The notes beneath the pieces are model-generated. The model did no database searches. It was given only the letters and a program-made list of their open reading frames with translations, and was not told where the DNA came from. A DNA stretch of 64,000 nt, taken from Prostheceraeus crozeri (taxonomy: Eukaryota; Platyhelminthes; Polycladida; Euryleptidae). Position numbers and translations under genes: made by a program. Below are positions 20,815 to 31,378 of this stretch, one piece after another; within the stretch, counting starts at the first letter, position 1; each line of letters starts with the position of its first letter. The stretch lies in assembly GCA_907163375.1 (NCBI GenBank), contig CAJQUW010001859.1:124001-188000 (forward strand). Direction: 5' to 3'.

Positions 20815-21607
20815 TACTTTTATAATCCTCTTCATTTAGAATCTTCTTTTCCAGCAGTCTTTTCAATATGGCATGAATTTCATTGAAACTAGAATTATGT
20901 CCTTCTTTTATTGCCGATATTAAAATATTTAATCTATTTAGTAATTTTTGTGGATCATCTGGTAAAAATACAGTTGTTTCTGTTTTAAAACCTTTTCCTA
21001 CTTTAACTCCCGTTGATAATAAATTTTCTAATTGTTTATAACGTTTAAGAGTTTTTCCTGCTTTAACTCTATCTAACATAGCTTTATATTTTATGAGATC
21101 ATCTACAGCATAATTATTTAAATCTGCTCCTCTTAAAAGATCAACAAAATTTCTATCTAAATTAAAAGGAGATTTATCTGGTGAAAAAATTAAACCTCGA
21201 AAAGGTTGTGGAAATATTTCTTTTTGTCCGAGATAAAATCTAGGTATTGTTTTTCCATCTATAAATGAGATAGAATGTTCAAATTGCATAGATTTTGGTA
21301 ATTTCTTATTAATGTTTGATTCTAGTAATCCATAGTCATCTAATATAGTTTTGTGCTCTGGATCTGTTATATCAATTTGTTTATCATTTTTTGTAAGTTC
21401 TTTTTCAAGAGTTTTAAATGGTTTCATAGTTTTTTCGAAATCAGTTTTTACTTGCTCGGTTTGCTGCATTTTTTCAAACATATCAGATTGAATACCAGCT
21501 TTTATCATTCTATGTTGAAGATGATTTTCTTTCATAATATTTCTTTGTTTTATTAACTCTTCTAATTGTTTTATTCTTTTAAAATTATCAGCTGTAATTT
21601 TATCCAT
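20795..21607 (-). CDS. Conserved Polinton-family protein, unknown, 270 aa
   Basis: Starts MDKITADNFKRIKQLEELI after a TTTTAAAAATG leader; a longer frame begins 22 codons upstream but lacks that context. The N-terminal 110 residues are Lys/Glu/Gln-rich and likely coiled-coil. The central part has FIDGKTIPRFYLGQ and PFRGLIFSPDKSPFNLD; the C-terminus has FLPDDPQKLLNRLNILI and ends in helices. I do not recognise it. It sits between a membrane protein and the penton gene. The C-terminus here is altered by a 31-bp double-hairpin insertion. Copy B has a premature TAA. Confidence 0.7.
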   Translation of the reverse strand: MDKITADNFKRIKQLEELIKQRNIMKENHLQHRMIKAGIQSDMFEKMQQTEQVKTDFEKTMKPFKTLEKELTKNDKQIDITDPEHKTILDDYGLLESNINKKLPKSMQFEHSISFIDGKTIPRFYLGQKEIFPQPFRGLIFSPDKSPFNLDRNFVDLLRGADLNNYAVDDLIKYKAMLDRVKAGKTLKRYKQLENLLSTGVKVGKGFKTETTVFLPDDPQKLLNRLNILISAIKEGHNSSFNEIHAILKRLLEKKILNEEDYKSITNRMF

Positions 21608-21728
21608 TTTTAAAATATAATATTTGAATTTTGTGGTAACATTGGAATACAGCAAAAACATTTTACTGAACAAATTATTTTTTTATTGCTTTGTTGTCTG
21701 ACATCTTTTCGTTTAAAGTTTTCTCGTT

Positions 21729-22355
21729 TTAAGTTTTGTTTAATAAAGTTTTGTTTGATAAAGTTTTGCTTAAATTTTCGCTTAAAGTTTTTAGCTCTTC
21801 TAAAAAAATTTTATCATTTTCTTCATTAGAAATTTTACCATCACTAGAAATTTTGCCATCACTCGAAATTTTGCCATCCTGTTTATTCTTATCATCAACT
21901 TTTTCTGACTGTAATTGAAATGATATTTGATTTACTTCATTAGCTATTTGATCAAATTTTTCAATCTCATCTAACGTAATAACATTATCATCACATACTC
22001 TTTGAAAGTAGTAATGTAGTTTATCATAGACTTCTTTAATATGTAAATGCTTAGTTCTTAATGATTTTCGTTTCTTAGTTATTAAAGATTTATCTAACAT
22101 TGTAACAAGTGAAGTTGCAAAAACACCCGTACCTGTTAAAGCTGTAGCAACTACTGGAATTACTAAAACACCAGAAGATATAACAATAGTGAGAGCGCCT
22201 AAACTTATTGTTAAGAATATGCCAATTCCTTGTGTTACATTCTTAACATTAGTCCATCTCTTTCTTAATTTTTTATAATGTTCTAGTCTAAGTAATAATT
22301 ATGATTCCTTATCTTTCATATACCTAACTCTATCTTTGTGTTTTTCTTTATTCAT
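21729..22355 (-). pseudogene. Two-segment membrane protein, broken
   Basis: Orthologue of 31353-31946 in copy B. After about 18 codons a TAA replaces a Gln codon (near 22303). The rest is open: a hydrophobic region, then KSLRTKHLHIKEVYDKLHYY and a Lys/Glu-rich tail. The tail contains three DGKISS repeats against two in copy B, so a short in-frame repeat is changing copy number. Function unknown. Confidence 0.7.
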
Positions 22356-22594
22356 TTTTCAATGTCCATTAAAGTAGAACTACGTTCATATGATAACGAG
22401 GGATATATTCTTGCGGTTTCTTCCATTTTCGTCGTCGCCGTTGCCGTCGCTGTCCCCGTTGAGGTTTCTTCCACTTTTGTTTCATTCATTTTTAAAGAAA
22501 TATTTTGAATACAATCGTCTGAAATTCTATTTAAATCGAAATTTGCAGTTGTTTGTTTGCCGTATAATTTAAAAAACTCATTTATGTTGCTCAT
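22352..22594 (-). CDS. Chimeric small ORF with protease-like N-terminus
   Basis: 80 codons. The first 25 residues (MSNINEFFKLYGKQTTANF) match the N-terminus of the protease gene at the other end of the element. The frame then runs into an MNETKVEETS segment, a Thr/Ala repeat and MEETARIYPSLSYERSS, which in copy B is a separate 42-codon ORF (31250-31378). None of the protease catalytic residues are present. It is probably the product of recombination between the two ends. Expression is uncertain. Confidence 0.5.
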   Translation of the reverse strand: MSNINEFFKLYGKQTTANFDLNRISDDCIQNISLKMNETKVEETSTGTATATATTKMEETARIYPSLSYERSSTLMDIEK

Positions 22595-22714
22595 TTTTAT
22601 AGAAGACAAAATGTTTCTATTATATTCTCGTAAATGCGAAATTAAAAACAACACATGGATATTTCAATATGTATATTTACAAAAATGCAACCACACAAGT
22701 CTACAAATATTGAT

Positions 22715-23030
22715 GTCCACACCGTGGACAAGGAATTTTCGTTCTCCAGTAAAAGAAAATAAAATCAGCTACTACTATTCAACTTTCTTAAAACAATCGG
22801 TTATTAACTATAATATTACAAATTGCATTAACAAATGTCCACACCGTGGACAAGGAATTTTCGTTCTCCAGTACAAGAAAATAAAATCAGCTACTACTAT
22901 TCAACTTTCTTAAAACAATCGGTTATTAACTATAATATTACAAATTGCATTAACAAAATGTCCACACCGTGGACAAGGAATTTTCGTTCTCCAGTAAAAG
23001 AAAATAAAATCAGCTACTACTACTTTAAAC
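22715..23030 (+). repeat. 122-123 bp tandem repeat
   Basis: About 2.6 units beginning at 22715, 22837 and 22960. Each unit starts with the hairpin GTCCAC-ACC-GTGGAC. The third unit diverges after about 70 bp. It is absent from copy B. Confidence 0.85.
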
Positions 23031-23201
23031 TTCTTTCCAAAAGCTTTCATATTTCCGAAGACAATCTTCTAACAATGATAAATTCGATTTCAAAAAACGT
23101 AAGGGTACATTTAGTCTACAAATCTTTGGAAAAATAGATGCCATCTTACCTAATTTAATTGCAAATGCAATTTCAGTCCTTGAATAAGAAATGTTATTAG
23201 T

Positions 23202-23696
23202 TTACAATAAATGTTGAAAGTATACCTTATCCTTTTCACACAGTTCCAGTAAATAATTCGCGTGTTTTCCCAGGTAGATTTTCATCATTATGTTAATAAC
23301 GTTATTTTTCTTCTCCATCACATAAAGAGTATTTAAATTTGCAATGGCTTCAGCAGTATCTCCTGAAGGCTCAACAAAGTCTTCTAAGGAATCCACAAAT
23401 TCATATCGGGTAGATAAAGACGTCGATAATTGATGATGAAGGTCGTCAATCTTTCCGCCCCTTTCTCTTTCTTTCTTTTCTTTCACGAGTAAGCGTTTTG
23501 CTTTTCTTCTCCGTTTTCTTTCCTTATCAAAAAATGTAGGGTCAAAAACAATAGGAAATTTCTCCATTTGTTCAATGATGAAAGTGTTATATTCTTCCTT
23601 CTTATCATTGGAAATATATCGTTTTGAAATTTCTGTAAATAACTCCGGAAACGTAGCAATAATGTTTGACTGCTCTTCGATAACTTCTTGTGTCAT
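23202..23696 (-). CDS. Unidentified 164-aa ORF in the extra right-arm segment of copy A
   Basis: Begins MTQEVIEEQSNIIATFPELF and contains a strongly basic stretch (KERKRRRKAKRLLVKEKKER) that could be a nuclear signal or DNA contact. It is Glu/Lys-rich and probably helical. Near its 3-prime end, codons for DK are followed by GTATAC, which would also fit a splice donor, so this could be a host exon carried inside the element. No counterpart exists in copy B. I do not recognise the family. Confidence 0.4.
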   Translation of the reverse strand: MTQEVIEEQSNIIATFPELFTEISKRYISNDKKEEYNTFIIEQMEKFPIVFDPTFFDKERKRRRKAKRLLVKEKKERERGGKIDDLHHQLSTSLSTRYEFVDSLEDFVEPSGDTAEAIANLNTLYVMEKKNNVINIMMKIYLGKHANYLLELCEKDKVYFQHLL

Positions 23697-24000
23697 GACT
23701 GATCACAGCGCAGCACACGATACAATGACAGACGAGAGAGATAAATGAAAACAGTACAGCTGGCAGATATCTTAACGTGATACGGGTGTGCTGACGCACT
23801 GACAAGAATTAAAACAACTTGCCTAACGTACAATTAAAATCTCATTGTTTCACAGAGTAGTAGCAGCTGTTTGTTCTTTCATACATTGTTTCCTTTCAAA
23901 TGTTTGAGTTGGAGGTCACAGCTCTTTACACTGAAATGCCTTTTCTTCATAAATGCGAGAAGCAGATGTTCTCTACAATTGTGTGATCATCTGAGTGCAA

Positions 24001-24031
24001 AGCAGTAGCAACTACTGGAATTACTAAAACA
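24001..24031 (-). pseudogene. Stray fragment of the membrane-protein gene at the right repeat edge
   Basis: About 30 bp here match the membrane-protein gene segment near 22141-22170 (encoding VLVIPVVAT) and are joined directly to the terminal repeat. This marks a rearrangement junction in the right arm. Confidence 0.7.
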
Positions 24032-24536
24032 CCTGGAACGGTCATGATTTTCAAAGTAAAATGTCACAATCACAAATTTGAGATTCTTAACTTTTCTGAT
24101 TTTTTCGGTGTCCTGGAACGGTCATGATTTTAAGGGCGGGTGTAAAATTGTAATTCTCAAATTTTGAGATTTTGAAAAATTTGAAAAATTGGGTATTTTT
24201 AAAAACGGTTTTTTCTTCATAACCTGAAAAAGGGTTCAAATTCATGAATTTATGTCGTTTTTAAAAAGTACCATTTTTTGAAAAATGGTACTTTTTGAAT
24301 GGACTAAATTCATTTATTTAGGTCTTAAAAACCTGAAAAAGGGTTCAAATTCATGAATTTATGTCGTTTTTAAAGATACTATTTTTTGAATTTTATGGTG
24401 TCCTGGAACGGTCTAAATTCATGAATTTAGGTCTTAAAAACCTGAAATAATGACATAAATTGATAAATTTAGTCGTTTTTAAAGATACTATTTTTTGAAT
24501 TTTATGGTGTCCTGGAACGGTCTTTTGCCCATTACT
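24032..24536 (-). repeat. Polinton A right terminal inverted repeat
   Basis: Inverted match to 5264-5740. It carries the motif GGTGTCCTGGAACGGTC repeatedly and ends at GCCCATTACT followed by the target duplication AAAGTC (24537-24542). Confidence 0.9.
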
Positions 24537-24542
24537 AAAGTC

Positions 24543-25502
24543 GGTTTGTGGGGCTGCCCACCGACTGTTCCAACATAGGCGGAACCTAAGAATTTACTTT
24601 CCAATAATAGCACGTCACGTCACATGAATTCCGCACATCAAGCCTTTTGGGCGCGAAATGCTAATTAAACCCTTCTGGACTCCCGGTCTATCAAAATGCA
24701 ATCCAGATGAAATGATAAGCAAAAAAGCGCAACAACATCTCAAGGATTGGGTAAGTGAATTCAATTTGTCCACACACTGTTATACACTTTTATTTATTTA
24801 TTATTACCAATCAACAATTTTCGTAGTATTCAGAAAATTTGAAACTTGTTTTTCTAACGGACATGTGAATTATTAAGCGTCAGTCACATCGAAGCATTTC
24901 GCTTTATATAAAATCGCTCAAATTATTCCAGCCCCGACGAATTTCGCATAATGTAAGCCTCATTTTATACAACATCACTTACTTCCCCTAATTGTGGCTA
25001 CAGTGAGAAATTAATACAAACAGTTGAATGCACATTTTATCATACATCGTTTTTCTTAGTCTTTTAGGCACTCAATCCATATTTTATAAATTTCTATTTT
25101 GGTGTTGTGAGATTTGTATTTTCCTCCTTGAGATCATAAAGAAGTTTCAACCACTGTGTTCGATGACAACTTTGGGAAGTTTACTATCAGAATGATCTTA
25201 ACAATGTAACGCCAAGCCAACTTTGATATAATGAAATTTGATTTCTATTTAAAATATGTGGTCAGAATTTCAAAAGTGAACTACTGAATATTATGCAATT
25301 TGATTTGATCCGAAATAATGTCATGCATAAGCGAACGTTTTAGAGGGAACAATAAATTGAATTAATACACGACACGGTCAAAAAAATTCGAAGGATCCAG
25401 GAAACGGAAGATAGCAAAAAAAACAACTACCCTAATGGAGAATCCTCTAAATAATTAGGTAGCTTAAAGTCATAAACGAATGAATATGAATTAATGCTAA
25501 CT
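24543..25502. other. Host flank, no gene recognised
   Basis: AT-rich sequence between copy A and the next transposon. One 72-codon frame at 24658-24876 has no recognisable domain and is not reported as a gene. Confidence 0.5.
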
Positions 25503-25510
25503 ACATAGAG

Positions 25511-26500
25511 CTGGGTTTTTTTAATTTTTCAGACCACATGCACTCTGGCATGTTGGGCCCAAAATCAACATGCCAATTCATAAATTAACATGCCATTGCC
25601 AGCACAGAGTATTGCAATTTCTCTTATAAAAGTACAAACTTGGCTTCTTTTACTTACGCAATAAGTACACTCTTAACTCAAATCGGCTTATAGAGGAGGC
25701 CGGAGGAATATGAGTATCAGAGCAATATGAGCAGTTTTCACTATTTCTGCTGTAACAGATCTACATGTAATACTCAACATACTTCAAAAACGATAAAAAG
25801 GTAGCTCTTGACATCCTCTCTAAGTGTGTATTAGAGAACATCGGACACACCGACACACGCGTGCTCGTAATACTTCGCCCAATCGCACGCGCTTTTGTCA
25901 TCACCGTAGTAAGGACAATGAAATGCAGCGTTCATTTGTCTAAGGTGGTCACACTCAGTGGAGATTTGCTATTCGAAACGTCGAAGCGCTTATGACGCGC
26001 CTGAAAACGAAAGTGCGCATTTTGCGCAACAAATTATCGGTCGTGACCGTAGACACATTGATACGTTTGCGATTGAACACTAAAAAGTGGAATCAATACG
26101 ACTATCAAAGTGCATTTGAAAAATGGTCAAGAGGTAAAACACAGCGCCGATCCATTTCGCAAGCTTCCACCCGCATCAGCTCACTTGCGGATGTCGGCGA
26201 CGAAGAAGGAGCGCACTAAATGCGGGAACAAGAAGTTTGACTTGTTTTTTTATAAGTGTGTTTTTGATGAATAAAATATGTGATTTTGATGTTTTTCAGA
26301 ACTTGTTCTTTTTGGAGTTTTGGATGAATAATAAATGTTAGGCAAATTTTTTTTAAAAGGCAAGAAAGCTCAGCACACAAAACTATTCTCTAAAACATGT
26401 GAAAAACTGACATGCCAGCTGGCATGTAAATCTCAAAATCGACATGCCAATTTCATAACCGACATGCCATGGCATGTGTATGGCATGCAAAAAAACCCAG
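25511..26500. mobile_element. TIR transposon with 8-bp target duplication
   Basis: Perfect 12-bp inverted ends CTGGGTTTTTTT / AAAAAAACCCAG. Identical 8-bp duplications ACATAGAG at 25503-25510 and 26501-26508. Subterminal regions carry repeated ACATGCCA/TGGCATGT words in both orientations. An internal 75-codon frame (25992-26219) is Arg/Lys-rich with no transposase motif I recognise. The 8-bp duplication fits hAT or KDZ-type families; I cannot choose. Confidence 0.85.
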
Positions 26501-26508
26501 ACATAGAG

Positions 26509-27262
26509 TAACCTACTCCAGTACAGAGTAGGAATTTAAATACGAATAAAGGCTAGCCGACCCAACTTAAGACGTGAAGGGAAATAAACTGAAACTTAAA
26601 TCAATTTCTATTTTTACAATCTAAGAACTAAAATGAGAGTTCGTCATGGACTTGACGAGAAGCTAACTAAAAATAACAAATGGTGAAAAGTAAGAAACCA
26701 AGAAACTAAAATTAAGTTTGCTATGCATGGAGTCATCAGGGAGGAACCATGTGGCTGCATGAAGCAAGGTTTCGGCCCCTAACCTCCAACCTATACCACA
26801 TGGCGGGGCCAGGCCAACCATATCGAATGCACGATATGGAAGGTCTCTCCAAGCCTGAGGAAACATAGCAGGACCTAACTGAAAGTAAAACTTTTGGAAT
26901 TTTTGAGGACAAAAGAAAGCAAATGAATCTGAAAGAAGTTTTTAGTTCAACATGCTAATGATGGAAGGCATCTTGCGGGGCGAAAAACAACCAAATTTAA
27001 AAACGAGGAACTTATTCTTTAAGAAGGACTTTATGCAAGAATTAACTAGCGGATTAATTCCTTCCTTTGAAGATATTGAAAATGCTCTTAGCTCTTGATG
27101 TGAAGGCGGAAGCATCAGATGAAATCCTGGCGAGCCTGATGAGCAGCAAGGATGTTTAAGCCAGTGTTCAAAAGCATATTACTCCCGGGGAAATATATAG
27201 CACCACTGGGAAGCTGAACTCATCAGCCTTATGGTAATCCTCTGTGGTGTAATTGATTTTAA
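26509..27262. other. Probable 3-prime remnant of Penelope-like element
   Basis: No open coding region. It follows the reverse-transcriptase remnant downstream on the minus strand where a linker and GIY-YIG domain would be expected, but I see no recognisable endonuclease motif here. Confidence 0.35.
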
Positions 27263-28030
27263 TTACAAATTGATTTTAACATCCAAATAATGCACGCATT
27301 TACTGTTATCACCGCTCCTGCTAGATAAGAGATCTATCGGGTAGATTTTAGGAAGCATCTTGTCAAATTGTTTGTAATTAAGCATGGAAATGTCGTCGAC
27401 ATGCCTTGTGGTACGAGAGAGAAGCTTGGCCAAGCCAAATCTCTTACTCGCTAGGAGCCCGTCACGTATGAACTCCCTGTATGATAAGAATAGGTCAGCC
27501 AAGAGTGAACTGGAATTCCCACCCATATGAATGCCCGGAATTTATCTGAAGACAAGTCCCCTGAAAGTGACAAAAGTGGATGAAACTAATAGCACTGAGG
27601 AATCGGGCTTTGGACCAGCAGTGATATCCTCTGTATTTCTTATTCGAGAAGAAGGTTCTATAATAGCCAATGCAGATAAAGCTCTTGGAACTGCTAAAAC
27701 TTAACTCACATAAGTCTCTCACGGAGTCGTTAACCTGGTCTAAATTAGGGTTCGTATAGAGTGTGTAAAAATCATAAACTTGTAAGAAGTGGCAATGCAA
27801 ACCCGACATCCTGTCTAGAAATTCCCCAGAAGAATTAATGCTCCAGAAGGCGTTCACACCCGAATTATGCTTGATGGAAAGACAATAACAATAGCATCTC
27901 CTTGTTCACAAGTATGGCCAAATCTTTGGAAATGCTGTTCCTGGCACCAGCTATGAATCTGCTCTTATACGGATTCTTGTGCAATTTTGGTATCCAGAAA
28001 AGTTTATGTAAAACCATGAACTTATCTTTA
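27263..28030 (-). pseudogene. Penelope-like element reverse transcriptase, core fragment
   Basis: Reading down the minus strand in several frames: WIPKLHKNPYKSRFIAGA, then VYDFYTLYTN (RT motif with the first Asp), then MGGNSSSLLADLFLSY and HVDDISMLNY (YxDD-type catalytic motif), then CVHYLDVKIN. This order is that of Penelope-like RTs. Frames change at least twice, so it is dead. The N-terminal part lies at 29467-30240, beyond a Tc1 insertion. Confidence 0.85.
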
Positions 28031-28200
28031 ACCGTTATGCCCTGAAGTCGGAAGGAAAATGCCTTAAAATGCCGTTATGCCTTGAAAAAGAAGGACATTA
28101 TCCTATTCTTCCCTTTATACAACTTTTGAAGTAAAAATCAATTTTTCATCTAAGAAACTTCTATTTCAATGAACATACGAATCGTGAGGTGATACAATTA

Positions 28201-29241
28201 CTAATCTATAGGCCCACCGTGGGCTTTTATGCACGCTGATACACGGCGAGGCATTGAAGCATAAAGTGCCTGACAAATGGGTTTTAGTTCATCCGACCTC
28301 GCCCAAATGGTGAGAAACTCGTTGATAAGTTCAACCTTAGAGCGAATCATCTTTTTCTTTAGTCTCTGCTTCACTATTGCCCACATGTTTTCAATCGGCG
28401 AAAGATCGGGTGAGCTACCGGGCCAGGTCAAGATGCGCACATGTTTTGCATGGAAAAAGTCCTTCACTTGTCTTGAGGTGTGGCACGGTGCAAGATCCTG
28501 CTGAAACCAATAATTTTCTGTCCCAAACCACTCGATTATTTGAGGCACTACACAATGAGAGATCACCTCCTTATATTGGTTGGAATTCATTGAGCCTTCA
28601 ACCACATGAACTCGACCTGGGCCATGGATTGATATGCAGGACCACAGCATGACCTTTATTGGATGACGAAATGCTTGCAGAAAATGATCTTCAGTTGGAG
28701 CTTGACCACGATTGCGACGCACGAATTGGGACGAGGGTGGTTGAAGTTCGAAAGAGCTTTCAGCACTGAAGATGACTTTGCTCCAATCTTCAGCAGTCCA
28801 ATGCCTATGTTCCTTGCACCAGTCAAGTCTTTTCCTCTTCATGGTGTCAGTAAGAACCTGCGCCTTTAACGGTCGATAAGCTGGTCTATCGTTTTCCAAT
28901 AGACCACGTCGAACTGTCGATGAGTCAATATCGACATCAAAGTGTTCTCTCAACTCATTAGCGATTTCCAATGAAGAGGCGTGCGGCTTTTTGACTGAGA
29001 TACGCAGAAAAGCTCTGTCGTCACGCTCGTTAGTCTTTCGTGGACGATGACACAGTTCTCGGTCACTCTGATGTGAGTCTGTATCTCGGTATCGCTTAAT
29101 AATCCTGGATACGGTCGATTGTACGAGGCCCAGATCATCCGCTATCTGTCTTATGCATTTGTCTGCATGTTCCCACAAGGCTATAATCTTTGCCCTGACT
29201 TCATTTGGAATGTCAGTCATTGTAAAATTCTCAGTATGCAC
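28201..29241 (-). CDS. Tc1/mariner transposase, long ORF with first catalytic Asp lost
   Basis: A 346-codon frame. It has an N-terminal HTH pair (IRQIADDLGLVQSTVSRIIK), a GRPR-like RPRK region, then a DD34E core. The first motif reads VIFSAESSFEL, where Tc1 enzymes have FSDES, so the first metal-binding Asp is Ala (GCT). The second motif FQQDLAPCHTS and the third SPDLSPIENMW keep Asp and Glu. The length matches the family. One terminus is visible at about 29466: CAGGGTTGTGCATT on the minus strand next to TA. I could not find a matching left end. It interrupts a Penelope-like element. It is probably inactive. Confidence 0.9.
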   Translation of the reverse strand: MHTENFTMTDIPNEVRAKIIALWEHADKCIRQIADDLGLVQSTVSRIIKRYRDTDSHQSDRELCHRPRKTNERDDRAFLRISVKKPHASSLEIANELREHFDVDIDSSTVRRGLLENDRPAYRPLKAQVLTDTMKRKRLDWCKEHRHWTAEDWSKVIFSAESSFELQPPSSQFVRRNRGQAPTEDHFLQAFRHPIKVMLWSCISIHGPGRVHVVEGSMNSNQYKEVISHCVVPQIIEWFGTENYWFQQDLAPCHTSRQVKDFFHAKHVRILTWPGSSPDLSPIENMWAIVKQRLKKKMIRSKVELINEFLTIWARSDELKPICQALYASMPRRVSACIKAHGGPID

Positions 29242-29466
29242 TGAATAGAGGCAAACAAGCAGAACCGATGTATGTTAATTCAAATTTGAAAGTTTGAACT
29301 CAAACATTTATAATAGATGAAGACTTGCATTTTATGACAATAGAAGTCATCCACAGCCTAGAAATCGGTGCAAAGCAATAATCAATCTGCCACTGATGCA
29401 CAAGCTTACATAGGAATTGATTTCAAAGTCTTTGATCACTTGATGCAATTTTAATGCACAACCCTG

Positions 29467-30240
29467 TATGTCATCAATGGAAGAAATAATCGGTGCGTAA
29501 GTCTGATTACCAACAACATTGAAGCTGCCAAGGTCAAAGCCTTCTGAAAGTTTGAAATGAAGTTTCTACACTCCTTAGATCTTAGTACCTCGTGCGAATG
29601 CAGAGATTGAAAGTTAGTACTTACGAAGGAGATGCGATTTTTAATTATCTTAAGGACAGTCTCAGACCAATCCAGGAAGTCAGAATTCTTAAGGGCGTAT
29701 TTCCTACAGGACTTTTCAATAAAGGTAACTAATGCATTTTTGACGCTGACTTTAACAAAATCCCATGACCTGTGAATAGGCTCTCTATAATTTGTACCCT
29801 TTGCCATCAAATCCCTAAGTTTTGGGTTGGATATAATACTCAAGTCACCAGTAACCACGTGTGAAGTGGGCTTGTAGCAGAAGATAGAATTGGAACAAAG
29901 ACAAGACTTGTTGATAAATTCTCTGATTTCATCTATTGAAATATTCTTCAAAATCTGGTTGTAATTGAAGAGTTTCTGACAGGGGTGGTGTATTTGAAGA
30001 AAATCTGCAGTTGACTTTTACTACGAATGGATCAGGCAACATACTGTTAACATGGGAATCAGTAAAAATGGAAGAAGCTTTCAAGAGATCTACTTGTTTG
30101 CACTCAAAAGGGATAATAATAACTTCCCTGTCGACCTTATCAACCAAATTTTGCCGGTTAAAATCGGTTAAATCAGGATTCTCGGTATTTATTTCATTGT
30201 CAAGGTTAATCAACAACTGCGGACCTTGTCAATTTGGGTT
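29467..30240 (-). pseudogene. Penelope-like element, N-terminal RT region
   Basis: The frame near 29451-29951 contains HVVTGDLSIISNPKLRDLMA followed by KGTNYREP, a block conserved upstream of the RT domain in animal Penelope-like (Neptune/Naiad type) proteins. A preceding frame (29929-30216) holds PFVVKVNCRFSSN, consistent with the N-terminus. Frameshifted and separated from the catalytic part by the Tc1 copy. Confidence 0.75.
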
Positions 30241-30501
30241 TCAACCGGATTCCTCCTTTGATTTCACTGCATGACTACATTACTTCACACTTAGTTTAAT
30301 TGATGCTGTCGCAAAACGCTTTTGTATCACTGGTAGGCCTATTCATCTGAAAATGCTTGAAATCCATGATCGCGGCATATTGAGATATTGGTATCAAAAG
30401 GATGTTCGTGCTACAACATGCCTTTAACGCCGAACCAATGCTGCGCCAATGGGTAGCGCAGCTTGTATGATGAAAGTTGAAAGCTATGCTTCAGTTCTCC
30501 C

Positions 30502-31249
30502 AGTAATGGGCAAAAGACCGTTCCAGGACACCATAAAATTCAAAAAATAGTATCTTTAAAAACGACTAAATTTATCAATTTATGTCATTATTTCAGGTTT
30601 TTAAGACCTAAATTCATGAATTTAGACCGTTCCAGGACACCATAAAATTCAAAAAATAGTATCTTTAAAAACGACTAAATTTATCAATTTATGTCATTAT
30701 TTCAGGTTTTTAAGACCTAAATTCATGAATTTAGACCGTTCCAGGACACCATAAAATTCAAAAAAATAGTATCCTTAAAAACGAGATAAATTCATGAATT
30801 TGAACCCTTTTTCAGGTTTTTAAGACCTAAATTCATGAATTTAGTCCATTTAAAAAGTATCATTTTTGAAAAAATAGTATTTTTAAAAACGACATAAATT
30901 CATGAATTTAGGTCTTAAAAACCTGAAAAAGGGACAAAATTCATGAGTTTATGTCGTTTCTAAAAATACCCAATTTTTCAAATTTTTCAAAATCTCAAAT
31001 TTGAGATTAAGATCATTTTACTCCCAAAATCATGACCGTTCCAGGACACCGAAAATCATAAAAGTTAAGAAACTCAAATTTGAGATTATGACATTTCAAC
31101 CCCCTTAAAATCATGACCGTTCCAGGACGCATCATCAAAAAATTGGTATTTTTAAAAACGTCTTTTAAATCCATTTTTCAGGTTTTTAAAATATGAGATC
31201 ACTAAAATTATGTGTCTAAACTTACGTGTCTAATAATATTTCTTTAAAA
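30502..31249 (+). repeat. Polinton B left terminal inverted repeat with 109-bp tandem units
   Basis: The motif GACCGTTCCAGGACACC occurs at 30516, 30625 and 30734, exactly 109 bp apart, and again (partly changed in the last) at 31034 and 31114. Copy A has fewer 109-bp units. It ends before the ATG at 31250. No gene inside. Confidence 0.9.
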
Positions 31250-31378
31250 ATGGAAGAAACAAAAGTGGATGAAACAAAAATGGAAGAAACCGCAAGAATA
31301 TATCCTTCGTTATCATATGAACGTAGTTCTACTTTAATGGACATTGAAAAAAATGAACAAAGAAAAACACAAAGATAG
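31250..31378 (+). CDS. Small acidic ORF, 42 aa, unknown
   Basis: Starts MEETKVDETKMEETARIYPS after the leader TTTAAAAATG and ends before the membrane-protein frame, which it overlaps. A related peptide (EETAGMYPSISYER) is encoded near the opposite end, within the extended terminal repeat. Function unknown. Confidence 0.45.
   Translation: MEETKVDETKMEETARIYPSLSYERSSTLMDIEKNEQRKTQR

Larger units (their letters stand above)
5264..24536. mobile_element. Polinton/Maverick copy A (complete)
   Basis: The ends are AGTAATGGGC at 5264 and GCCCATTACT at 24536, giving the 5-prime AG termini typical of Polintons. The insertion is flanked by identical 6-bp target duplications AAAGTC at 5258-5263 and 24537-24542, the Polinton hallmark. 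Long terminal inverted repeats enclose protease, PLA2-integrase, capsid, fibre-like, clamp-like, PolB, minor capsid and ATPase genes. Base composition is clearly more AT-rich than the flanks. It is 2.3 kb longer than copy B, mainly because of a 1.1 kb hAT insertion in the capsid gene and about 1.4 kb of extra sequence at the right arm. Most enzymatic genes are broken. Confidence 0.97.

Noticed and set aside
22715-23030. CRISPR-like array
   Set aside because: Units of 122-123 bp repeat in full without unique spacers; it is an ordinary tandem repeat in an animal genome.
22557-23137. Plus-strand frames reading STPWTRNFRSPV repeatedly
   Set aside because: Generated by the 122-bp repeat; a short downstream stretch could code but has no start or recognised domain.
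28377-28869. Plus-strand frames across the Tc1 transposase
   Set aside because: Antisense of a recognisable transposase.
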